In this document: positions 44,401 to 52,150 of the stretch, in pieces
How the letters are laid out: each line of letters opens with the position of its first letter
Position numbering within the stretch: the stretch's first letter is position 1
NCBI GenBank assembly: GCA_031420415.1
Contig: JANOMT010000028.1
Span: 16,917-80,916 of the forward strand
Reading direction: 5' to 3'
Length of the DNA: 64,000 bases
Source of the DNA: JANYGA01 sp031420415
Lineage (GTDB): Bacteria > Vulcanimicrobiota > Vulcanimicrobiia > Vulcanimicrobiales > Vulcanimicrobiaceae
Translations under genes and position numbers: made by a program
Notes under the pieces: generated by a model
Databases searched by the model: none
Seen by the model: only the letters and a program-made list of their open reading frames with translations
Told to the model about the DNA's origin: nothing

Positions 44401-45739
44401 GTGATCCGAAGGGCGATGCTGCGACTCTTTTGCTTCGTGAATTACGGCACGCATAATCCGGGTGAAAACGAAGCAGGTCGCAGCGTGCTGCGGTGCGTAT
44501 CGGGAATGAAAAGACAGCAACGCGACCCGGTGGGTTGCCGTTGTCCGCACGGTGGTTTCGATCTGGCCATTTTCGCACGGGCCGCGGCACTTTTCGATCG
44601 TAAGGCGTTCCTCGCGGGGTTAGGTGCGGCTATAACGGCAGCTGCGTGGCCGCCCGGAGCACGGGCGGAGAGCGGAGTGACGGTGCTGCGTGTCGCGCGG
44701 CTATTCGACGGCACCGCGATGCATACACCGGGCGCGTTGGTTCTGCAGGGTTCGAAGATCGTCTCAATGCATGCGGGCGACGCCGGTAGCGACGCGACGA
44801 CGATCGACCTTTGGGATGCGACGATCGTGCCGGGATTCATCGACGCACACACGCACGTCGCGAATAATGTCGTGACATCCGCGTATCTCGTGCGCGATCG
44901 CTCCTACGATTCGCTAGCCGAAGCGGCGATTAGCTCGCTTCGAAACGCGCAGGCGATCCTGGCCAACGGCTTCACGACCGTGCGCGACGTCGGTAGTGGC
45001 GAAGGGATCGACATCGCAATGCGCGATTCGATCGCGAAGCAGGTCGTCGTCGGCCCGCGGATGCTTGTCGCTGGCCCGGCGCTCTCGATCACCGGCGGTC
45101 GCGTCGACGCCAACGACCTGCCGCCATTCGTCCACGTCGATCATGCGATCGAATCTGGGATCTCGTCAGGCCCCTACGGTTTTCGCGAACGTGTGCGCGA
45201 GCACGTCAAGCGCCGCGTGGACCTCATCAAGATCGTGGCAACCGGCGGCGTGCTTTCTTCTGGCGACAAGTTCGACGTTCCGCAGTTCAATCTCGACGAG
45301 GTCCAAGCCGTGGTGGATGAGGCGACGAAGTTCGGTTTGCACGTCGCAGGGCACGCGCATAGTGATCGCGGGATCGCAGTCGCGGTGAACGGCGGTGTCC
45401 ACTCGATCGAACACGGCACTGGGGTCAGCGAGACGACGCTTCGCGCGATGCGCGAGCGGGGCACGGCGCTCGTGCCGACGATTTGGGCGCTCGATTCAAT
45501 TCTGGAATCCGGCAATCCCAACCATATGCCACCGAACGTCGTATGCAGCCGACATGATCGGCACTGACGATCGCGGGCGCCTGGCACCCGGCAAACTCGC
45601 CGACGTCGTCGTCTTCGCGGGCGATCCGCTCGCAAACATCGCGATACTCGAGAAGGCCCCGGTACTCATCATGCTCGACGGGAAGAAGATCGATCGGGCG
45701 GCTTTGAAACCGCCGTCGAATGACCGGTGGGCGTCCTAG
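44401..45739 (+). pseudogene. Amidohydrolase (imidazolonepropionase-like) with internal deletion
   Basis: The sequence encodes a metal-dependent amidohydrolase: PGFIDAHTHV (two metal His), IKIVATGG (Lys), HVAGHAHSD and HSIEHG (His). Near 45540 the frame ends. The family's C-terminus (AADMIGTDDRGRLAPGKLADVVV...GDPLANI) continues at once in another frame. About 80 residues between, including the GTDAG metal-binding Asp, are absent, so a deletion has removed an essential part. The N-terminus (AAALFDRKAFLAGLG...ARAE) looks like a signal peptide but has no clear start codon. An enzyme product is not expected. Confidence 0.75.
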
Positions 45740-46011
45740 CAAAGGGACATCGTGCTGATAAAACGCGCCGGCGAGCGGCGCGACTCGGCGTTCTGGCGCA
45801 ATATTGTTTCGAATGAGCTTCGAATCGTGACGATCAAACATCGCAAGACGCGGCCCGCAATGCACGCATGTGCCGGCCTGCAGCTTGCCGGACTTCGGAT
45901 CGCGAATTTTCCGACGATGCGGGTTGCCGACTCGGATGATGGCGCGTGTCTTCTCGGGCGCTCACACGAGCCCGGACCACACGCGTTCGGTCCTTCCTGT
46001 CGAGGAGACCG

Positions 46012-46284
46012 CTAAAAATACTCTAGCTTGAGGTGCGGATCGTAATACCCGGTCATGCAAGCATCGTCGGTAACGATGGGCGTTACGTCCAGCGCTACGT
46101 CTGTACCGTTGCGTTCTCCGACATCGACGCCGTTGCCGTTGGCATTGATCCAATCAGAGTTGTTCCATTAACGCTCGGTTGCCGAGGCAATTTTTGTGGC
46201 GCACGATGTACTATGATCGATTTGGTTTTTGCCAAACACGGTCGAGCCGACCGAGAGTATGAGCGTTGCATGCGCGAGTCGATG
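46012..46284 (-). pseudogene. Remnant of a small exported protein
   Basis: One minus-strand frame reads like an exported protein: a hydrophobic start (ATLILSVGSTVFG), then SCATKIASATER, an in-frame TAA, and WNNSDWINANGNGVDVGERN ... VTDDACMTGYYDPHLKLEYF before TAG (46014-46012). Composition and the paired Cys suggest that it was coding. There is no good start codon and the TAA splits it. It may be a relic, or two small genes; I am unsure. Confidence 0.4.
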
Positions 46285-46293
46285 AATTGATTT

Positions 46294-46650
46294 TTAGACG
46301 ATTACGAGATCAAAGACGACGGCGGCTCGCGAGATTGCATTGGCCGAACTGTCGCCTAAGGGATTGACGTCATTGTAATATTCGTAGCCGCTTATGACTG
46401 GCAAGTAATCGCGTGCGCTGGTTCCATCTTGCATGCTATCTAAAACCCAGTAATTTTCTTCACGGTTTCCCCCATATCTCGCGACGATCGCCGACACGAT
46501 CGCATCGCTCGAGATCTCGCCCGCCTCGCATCGTGCGTAGAGCGCGCGAACATCGTCGGGGATCGTCGTCGATTCCCTGGCCGCGAGCATCGCGAGATGT
46601 TCCGCCGGATCGTAGGCTTCGCGTTGCTCTTTCGTTACTAATAGCCCCAT
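46294..46650 (-). CDS. Hypothetical protein
   Basis: This 118-residue protein starts at an ATG (46650) and is acidic. A helical segment (DDVRALYARCEAGEISSDAIVSAIVARYG) recalls small antitoxin-like helices such as those next to Fic proteins, but no toxin is beside it. The C-terminal third is hydrophobic. An upstream frame extension to 46764 is not protein-like. Function unknown. Confidence 0.5.
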   Translation of the reverse strand: MGLLVTKEQREAYDPAEHLAMLAARESTTIPDDVRALYARCEAGEISSDAIVSAIVARYGGNREENYWVLDSMQDGTSARDYLPVISGYEYYNDVNPLGDSSANAISRAAVVFDLVIV

Positions 46651-46955
46651 TCGAATCGGTGTCGCGAAACGCACGTCGAATCGCCTTCCGATGCCGGCGG
46701 CCGTGAGCGATTGCAGGCGGGTTGCGTGGTGAATGATTCCGCTAGCTCGTCGGCGAGCAGCCAATAGATTACGTTTGACTTAAGTTCCGGGGGTTAGACC
46801 CGCTTGACCACACCCACGCCGACCTTTGCTAAAAAAAGAGACCGTCATCAGACGATCTCACGGGCCGCCTTCGACCGGAACCAGATGCACAAGAACAACC
46901 TAATTGGCCAACCCATCTTATCTGCCGAACAACGGCTCCCTAAAAGATACCTTAA
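46651..46955. other. Intergenic stretch with one terminator
   Basis: No convincing gene on either strand. It is less GC-rich than its surroundings. The only clear signal is the minus-strand terminator at 46831-46859. Confidence 0.5.
46831..46859 (-). terminator. Intrinsic terminator
   Basis: On the minus strand GAGATCGTC-TGAT-GACGGTCTC forms a 9-bp stem (one G-U pair) followed by seven T. It closes the small-gene cluster 47747-46956. Confidence 0.85.
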
Positions 46956-47084
46956 CTACCTTATTCGCGATTTACGCGTCATGATTTTAAAGCAGATGAA
47001 CACTCCTAGGGAAGCGCCGCCTAGCAGCGCAGAAATCAAGGCCTCTACGAGTACTATTTTGCCAACGATTACATGTGCATTCAC
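46956..47084 (-). CDS. Putative 42-residue membrane peptide
   Basis: A GTG directly after the stop of the preceding gene opens a 42-residue frame with one hydrophobic helix (IVLVEALISALLGGASLGVFI) and a basic C-terminus (KIMTRKSRIR). It is in the same frame as the upstream gene, separated by TAG. A terminator follows about 100 bp later. The single helix plus positive tail suggests a small inner-membrane protein, for instance an immunity or holin-like peptide; this is speculative. Confidence 0.4.
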   Translation of the reverse strand: MNAHVIVGKIVLVEALISALLGGASLGVFICFKIMTRKSRIR

Positions 47085-47354
47085 CTATGTCGTTACGGTG
47101 ACCGGCGTGGATCCATTTGTTCCCCCATATTGCGATGGCCCGGAACCGTCATTGTATTGCGGGGGGTTCCTGAGAATCGGCAATGGCGACGACGCCGACG
47201 GACTCATTGTGAAAGTTGACTGACCAGCCGAATAATCTCCCATGTCCATAAGTATTCCTCCGAGCGCCATTCCTACTCCTATACCTCCGGCAATCCCGCC
47301 GACGGTGACGAGAATCGGCGCGGCGGCAAAAGCAGCACCAATAGCTGCAGCCAA
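47085..47354 (-). CDS. Gly-rich hydrophobic small protein
   Basis: An 89-residue frame from a TTG (47354) is dominated by an Ala/Gly-rich hydrophobic N-terminal half (AAAIGAAFAAAPILVTVGGI...) with GxxxG-like spacing, then a polar Ser/Pro/Gly tail. The open frame extends back to a TAG at 47453-47451, adding a further hydrophobic segment (GTIILGGIGIALSAVG), so the real start may be an unusual codon or readthrough. Gly-zipper hydrophobic proteins include bacteriocins, pore-forming toxins and membrane anchors. Lower GC than neighbours. Function unknown. Confidence 0.42.
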   Translation of the reverse strand: MAAAIGAAFAAAPILVTVGGIAGGIGVGMALGGILMDMGDYSAGQSTFTMSPSASSPLPILRNPPQYNDGSGPSQYGGTNGSTPVTVTT

Positions 47355-47450
47355 ACCTACCGCACTTAACGCAATCCCGATTCCGCCAAGAATAATTGTA
47401 CCGGCGCTTTGCGGCGTAACCGTCTGCTTTGGGCTCGTTATTGCTACCGA

Positions 47451-47747
47451 CTAAGTTCGCTGTTTGTCCCAAGTCATGTTGATGAGAAATCGCCAATTGG
47501 TCTGATCTAACCAGACAACTCCCGAACCGTACTTGGCGTGCGTGAACGTAGCTGCGAGACTATTAGGGAATGTATTAAAAGTGATATTATTTAGGGTAAA
47601 CGGTCCCGAACTCGGCGTCGGACCAGTAAGCGTTGCGGACCCATTACCATATGCAGCTATTGTCGTGTTTCTATAGGTACCAGCCGCATACGCCTGCGTA
47701 ATTAGTCCCGCTATAATAACTAACAGTGGACAATGAGCGTGGTGCAG
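47451..47747 (-). CDS. Putative small exported protein
   Basis: The frame encodes a signal-peptide-like start (CPLLVIIAGLITQAYA) and a short beta-rich domain (GTYRNTTIAAYGNGSATL ... VVWLDQTNWRFLINMTWDKQRT). No ATG, GTG or TTG precedes the signal peptide. A CTG at 47747 with GGGAG about 8 nt upstream is the best candidate, so the start is uncertain. It overlaps the end of the CARDB-like gene in another frame and is followed in the same frame by the Gly-rich protein. Function unknown. Confidence 0.38.
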   Translation of the reverse strand: MHHAHCPLLVIIAGLITQAYAAGTYRNTTIAAYGNGSATLTGPTPSSGPFTLNNITFNTFPNSLAATFTHAKYGSGVVWLDQTNWRFLINMTWDKQRT

Positions 47748-48344
47748 GCGTCGGACTCCCGCCAGGTGGGCCGCACGTGTCGGTGGTACGAATTCGCATC
47801 GCTAATGCCTTGTTGGCAGTCTTTAATATTTCCTGGGCCGTGTTCGGATTCGTATGTCCGAGCGTACAGTAACCAGCCGGAACAACGACGTCCAGCGTCG
47901 GCGAGGTGTTGTTCGTGAAGTCCGTCTCGGCGATGGCATGTTGCGGATTAACAACGATTCGGAATTTGTGAGATCCGGCGTTCGCGTCGGTCAGGATCAC
48001 CTACATCGTGTGCGTCGCGAAGCACCGGCAGCAATTGCCGCAAGCGACTCGCTAGGATGCGTCGGCGTAAAATTTGCTGCGCCATCGACGCTGTAGGAGG
48101 CCGCCCCCGCGATCGCGCCGCTCGGGCCGTTGCCGGTATTCGCACCTTCAATGGTAACGATGGCGACCGGAACCTCGCGCTCGCACCCAGGTGCCAGCCT
48201 CGCAGCAGCGGATCGAAGGATCAAATCAGGTTGCACGAGCGAAGCCGGAAGCCGCATTTGTGTCGGCCCGGCATTTGCTCCGGTGGGACTCGTCAAAGCC
48301 GCGACAGCCATTGATGCCGCCATCGCTCCGATCGCTTCGCACAT
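47671..48344 (-). pseudogene. Frameshifted CARDB-domain exported protein
   Basis: An ATG at 48344 opens a signal peptide (GAMAASMAVAALTSPTGANA) and the start of a CARDB adhesion-like domain (QPDLILRSA...VAIVTIEGANTGNG). That frame stops at 47997. The domain continues in a second frame (VILTDANAGSHKFRIVV...PQHAIAETDFTNNTSPTLDVVV), so a 1- or 2-nt indel near 48000 breaks it. The promoter element 8 is intact 70 bp upstream, so the break may be recent or a sequencing error. CARDB domains are extracellular beta-sandwiches. Confidence 0.65.
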
Positions 48345-48413
48345 GAATCGCCGACCCCGTCCCGACGGCGCCGTTCCAACTCGCGAGCATGCCCCGAAGG
48401 TACGCTCCCGCGC

Positions 48414-48430
48414 GTCCGAAACGAGTCCGA
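48414..48430 (-). promoter_or_regulatory. Direct-repeat promoter element 8 (TCGGAC x2)
   Basis: Minus-strand TCGGAC-TCGTT-TCGGAC, the same spacer as element 2, followed after 11 bp by TACCTT (48402-48397). It precedes the CARDB-domain gene. Confidence 0.7.
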
Positions 48431-48743
48431 GCAACAAACGGCCCGACGAATCCCCCCATTGAACGGGTTTTGGAGGCCACCCCGAACGATGCAGCACTCG
48501 CCGCGTTTTTTGCGATGTCGATGACGTGATGCTCGCGTAATCGACAACGCGCTAGCCACTGCCGCGGCAGCGCCGAGCACGCTGAACGAGCCAACAAGAC
48601 CTTGGATAGGCCGTCATGCATCGTCGCTATGCGTATCCCTTATAAAGAGAAATGAGGGAACACGTCTGCTCCTGGCCTACGCTGTCAAAACATGCGACGG
48701 TCTTGCGCCGCCCGCATCTGACGGAAGCCACCGACAGCGGCGT
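48431..48743. other. Intergenic stretch without recognised gene
   Basis: Between the CARDB promoter and the ribosomal operon promoter. No coding frame with protein character, RNA or repeat was recognised. It separates the accessory region from the ribosomal cluster. Confidence 0.5.
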
Positions 48744-48772
48744 TTGACTCCCCGGCCGACGCGTGGTATTCT
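48744..48772 (+). promoter_or_regulatory. Sigma70-like promoter of the ribosomal protein operon
   Basis: TTGACT (48744-48749) and TATTCT (48767-48772) are separated by 17 bp, close to consensus. The predicted start near 48779 leaves a leader of about 80 nt before rplC. It shows that the operon begins at rplC. Confidence 0.82.
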
Positions 48773-48789
48773 ACCCGGGTTGTGGTCCT

Positions 48790-48820
48790 CGCCGCGAACG
48801 CCTTTTTGCGCGTCGCGGCG
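48790..48820 (+). promoter_or_regulatory. Leader hairpin upstream of rplC
   Basis: The rplC leader contains the perfect 8-bp stem CGCCGCGA/TCGCGGCG (48790-48797 with 48813-48820) with additional CGC/GCG pairing inside. In other bacteria L4 represses this operon through its leader; whether this hairpin is such a target is inference from position. Confidence 0.5.
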
Positions 48821-48858
48821 AAAGACCTAAGATGAACGCCAGGGTACGTGGAGATCAG

Positions 48859-49536
48859 ATGAAAAACATCATCGGCCGCAAGGTCGGGATGACGAGCATA
48901 TTCACCGCCGACGGGCGGTACGTTCCGGTGACCGTTATTGAAGCGACACCGAATATCGTACTGCAAGTCAAGACGGTTGCAACCGACGGCTACGCCTCCG
49001 TCGCGCTCGCATTCGCAGACGCCAGAAAAAACGGCCTCACCAAGCCCGAGGCCGGCCGCTTTAAGAAGCTCGATCTCGCGCCCAAGAAGCATATTCGTGA
49101 GTTCCGTAAATCGATCGATGGCGCCCCGGAAGTCGGCGGTACCGTCTCGGTTGACGTCTTCGCGGCGGGCGAGCACGTCGATGTCGTCGGCATTTCGAAG
49201 GGCCACGGCTTTGCCGGCGGTATCAAACGCCATAATTTCCACGGCGGTAGCCGCACGCACGGTCAGATGATCCACCGGCAGCCGGGCTCCAATGGCGATA
49301 CGAACTCCGGTCACACGCATCGCGGCTCGCGTCGCCCCGGCCACTACGGCGTCGATCGCACGACGCACCAGAATCTTGAAATCGTCCGCGCCGACCTCGA
49401 GCGCAACCTGCTGCTCGTCATGGGCCCGGTTCCAGGCCCAAAGAACGCGCTCGTGATCGTGTCGGCAGCCGTACGGCCGCCGAAGGTCGCCAAAGAAGCG
49501 CCGACCGTTAAGGCCGCAGCGAAGGGCAAGAAGTAA
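48859..49536 (+). CDS. rplC: 50S ribosomal protein L3
   Basis: This 225-residue L3 starts ribosome large-subunit assembly near the peptidyl-transferase centre. NIIGRKVGMTSIF at the N-terminus and GISKGHGFAGGIKRHNF are typical. The loop that normally reads PGSIG...GRVFKGKRM is here PGSNGDTNSGHTHRGSRR, a noticeable change. The ATG at 48859 has GGAG 5 nt upstream; a possible ATG at 48832 gives nine extra residues without support. First gene of the operon; rpsJ is absent upstream. Overlaps rplD by one base. Confidence 0.96.
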   Translation: MKNIIGRKVGMTSIFTADGRYVPVTVIEATPNIVLQVKTVATDGYASVALAFADARKNGLTKPEAGRFKKLDLAPKKHIREFRKSIDGAPEVGGTVSVDVFAAGEHVDVVGISKGHGFAGGIKRHNFHGGSRTHGQMIHRQPGSNGDTNSGHTHRGSRRPGHYGVDRTTHQNLEIVRADLERNLLLVMGPVPGPKNALVIVSAAVRPPKVAKEAPTVKAAAKGKK

Positions 49537-50213
49537 TGGCCAAAGTCATCGATGCGAAGGGCGCGACGCTTCGCGACCACGCCACCCCCGAAGCGTTCGC
49601 TACGAAACCGGTCGGTAAGACGAATGTCATGTTCCGCGCCGTCTTCCGCGAACTCGCAAATCCGCGCGCCGGTACGGCGTCGACGAAACGTCGCGACGAA
49701 GTCCGCGGCGGCGGTCGTAAGCCCTGGAAACAGAAGGGCACCGGTCGTGCGCGCCAGGGGTCGACACGGTCGCCGCAGTGGCGCCACGGCGGCGTCGTAT
49801 TCGGCCCCAAGCCGCGCACGTACATCACGAGTCTCAATAAAAAAGAGCGCAAGGCTGCGATGCGCGCCGCGCTCTCCGACCGTTTCACGAGCGACTGCGT
49901 GACGTTGCTCGCGACCGATGGCTTCGATCTCGCGAAGACACGCGAATTTGCCGACCTCCTCTTCGGCTCCGCAAAAGCCGCAAAGGTGGGTCCGCGCACG
50001 CTCGTCGTTTACGCGGCGACGGAAGCCGAAGGCGTCGGCGCGACGCTCGTGCGTATTGGCGGGAATCTTCGGAAAGTCGGCGTGACGCACACTGGTGCGC
50101 TCGACATCAAGGACGTGCTCGGGTACCCCCGCATGATCCTCACGACCGCAGCTCTTGCCGAACTCGAAGCTTCGTTTCCCGCCGTCGTCAAGAAAGTGCG
50201 AGTGGCCGCCTGA
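49536..50213 (+). CDS. rplD: 50S ribosomal protein L4
   Basis: The 225-residue L4 lines the exit tunnel through its long loop, seen as GGGRKPWKQKGTGRARQGSTRSPQWRHGG split over residues about 63-90. In many bacteria L4 also represses its own operon. Start and stop overlap those of rplC and rplW by one base each (TAATG/TGATG). Confidence 0.96.
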   Translation: MAKVIDAKGATLRDHATPEAFATKPVGKTNVMFRAVFRELANPRAGTASTKRRDEVRGGGRKPWKQKGTGRARQGSTRSPQWRHGGVVFGPKPRTYITSLNKKERKAAMRAALSDRFTSDCVTLLATDGFDLAKTREFADLLFGSAKAAKVGPRTLVVYAATEAEGVGATLVRIGGNLRKVGVTHTGALDIKDVLGYPRMILTTAALAELEASFPAVVKKVRVAA

Positions 50214-50521
50214 TGGACGCACGCGACATCATCATCGCTCCTCTGATCACCGAGAAATCGATGACGAATACCGTGATCAGCCAGTACACGTTTGAAGTGA
50301 ATGCTCGAGCGAGCAAGACGCAAATCAAGCACGCCGTTCAGGAAATCTTCAAAGTCGACGTTACGAAGATCAACACGGTCAACATGCTCGGCAAGCTCAA
50401 GAATTTTGCGCGTAAGGGTACGCGCACCGCCGGCAAACAGTCGGACTGGAAAAAAGCCATCGTCACCCTCAAGCCCGGCCAGAAAATCGAACTGGGCGGC
50501 GTGAATCCGTTCGAGCAGTAG
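50213..50521 (+). CDS. rplW: 50S ribosomal protein L23
   Basis: This 102-residue L23 sits at the tunnel exit and docks trigger factor and SRP. The N-terminal IIIAPLITEKSM and central VEV-type strand with NTVNMLGKLK are characteristic. Ends 6 bp before rplB. Confidence 0.95.
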   Translation: MDARDIIIAPLITEKSMTNTVISQYTFEVNARASKTQIKHAVQEIFKVDVTKINTVNMLGKLKNFARKGTRTAGKQSDWKKAIVTLKPGQKIELGGVNPFEQ

Positions 50522-50527
50522 GATACT

Positions 50528-51355
50528 ATGGCAGTTAAACGTTATCGCCCGACATCGGCTGGCCAGCGCTTCATCACGACGATCGATACCCGCGATCTTA
50601 CGAAGAAGAAGCCCGAGAAAGCCCTCGTCGAGGTCAAGAAGAAACACAGTGGCCGCAACAACAACGGCCACATCACGGTGCGTCATAAGGGCGGCGGCAC
50701 GCGCAAGCAGTACCGCATCATCGATTTCAAGCGCCAGAAGGATACCATTCCGGCGAAAGTCGCGGCGATCGAATACGATCCGAACCGTTCGGCTCGGATC
50801 GCGTTGCTCCATTATAAAGATGGCGAGAAACGCTACATCCTCGCGCCCGTCGGCCTCGAAATCGGTCAGATCCTCTTCTCCGGCGAAGCGTCGGATATCA
50901 AGCTCGGCAACTGCTTGCCGATCAAAAATATTCCGCTCGGTACGGTCATCCACAATATCGAACTCCGCCCCGGCGAAGGCGGCAAACTCGTGCGTAGCGC
51001 TGGGTCGTCGGCGCAGCTCATGGCCAAAGAGGGCGAGTATGCCCAGGTGCGCATGCCTTCCGGTGAAGTCCGCAAGATTCAAATGGTCTGCCGCGCGACG
51101 ATCGGTCAACTCGGCAATCTCGATCACGAGAATGTCGTGATCGGTAAAGCCGGCCGTATCCGCCACATGGGCAAGCGCCCATCGGTCCGCGGTATCGCGA
51201 TGAACCCCGTCGACCACCCGCACGGTGGTGGTGAAGCACGTTCGACCTCGGGTCGCCCGCCGACCACGCCATGGGGCCAGATGACGATGGGCAAGAAGAC
51301 GCGCCGCACGAAGCGCACCACGAAGATGATCGTCCGCAAGCGGAGTGCCAAGTAA
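50528..51355 (+). CDS. rplB: 50S ribosomal protein L2
   Basis: The 275-residue L2 is needed for subunit joining and peptidyl transfer. The conserved VDHPHGGGEARS segment with the functional His is present near residue 225, along with NNNGHITVRHKGGGTRKQYR near the N-terminus. Normal length; abuts rpsS directly. Confidence 0.97.
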   Translation: MAVKRYRPTSAGQRFITTIDTRDLTKKKPEKALVEVKKKHSGRNNNGHITVRHKGGGTRKQYRIIDFKRQKDTIPAKVAAIEYDPNRSARIALLHYKDGEKRYILAPVGLEIGQILFSGEASDIKLGNCLPIKNIPLGTVIHNIELRPGEGGKLVRSAGSSAQLMAKEGEYAQVRMPSGEVRKIQMVCRATIGQLGNLDHENVVIGKAGRIRHMGKRPSVRGIAMNPVDHPHGGGEARSTSGRPPTTPWGQMTMGKKTRRTKRTTKMIVRKRSAK

Positions 51356-51633
<278 letters not shown>

Positions 51634-51634
<1 letters not shown>

Positions 51635-52146
51635 TGGCCGACACGCAAGAAACCGCGCCACGTTCACAGGCGCTCGCGCATCTCAAATTCGCTCGGGTCG
51701 GACCGCGTAAGCTCCGTCGCGTAGCCGATGCCATTCGCGGCCTCACCGTTCGCGAAGCGCTCGTGCTCTTGAAGTTCTCGCTCGTCTTCGCATCCGAGCC
51801 GATGGAGAAGCTTCTTCAAAGTGCCGTCGCCAACGCTGAAAACAACCACCAGATGGAGACCGAGGGTCTCTATATTACGAAGATCACCGTCGACGGCGGG
51901 CCCGGCGGCTCGTATACGCGTCGCTTGGATCCGCGCGCTCAAGGCCGCGCAGCGTTTAAACGCAAGCGTATGTCGCACGTGACGATCGCCGTTGGCCACA
52001 CACCGCCGGCTAACGCACCCAAGAAAAAGTCGGGCGCCTCGATCGAACTTTCGACCGTGGAAACCCGTCGCCGTTCGGTTGCGGCCACCGCGCCCGAGAA
52101 GCGCACGCCAAAAGCCAAGCCACCCGTGGACGGAGCGTCGGAGTAA
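51634..52146 (+). CDS. rplV: 50S ribosomal protein L22 with C-terminal extension
   Basis: At 170 residues this L22 is about 50 longer than usual. The normal domain, with the tunnel-loop region around DPRAQGRAAFKRKRMSHVTI, ends near residue 122. The added tail is Lys/Pro/Ala-rich and probably unstructured. Its frame is firm: it overlaps rpsS by one base and ends 4 bp before rpsC. Confidence 0.95.
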
Positions 52147-52150
52147 CCTT

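Noticed and set aside
45752..46015. 87-codon plus-strand frame after the amidohydrolase pseudogene
   Set aside because: Composition is that of random GC-rich sequence; no motif, signal peptide or homology cue.
46804..47223. 139-codon plus-strand frame
   Set aside because: It runs antisense through a clear minus-strand terminator and the small membrane-protein frames.
46956..47747. Amber (TAG) recoding to join the three small frames into one protein
   Set aside because: TAG ends many normal genes here (for example the blue-copper gene and the NrfD neighbour's partner genes), and no recoding signal was seen. Adjacent genes sharing a frame can arise by chance.
48685..49368. 227-codon minus-strand frame over rplC
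   Set aside because: Shadow of rplC; rich in Arg/Ala/Asp without motifs.
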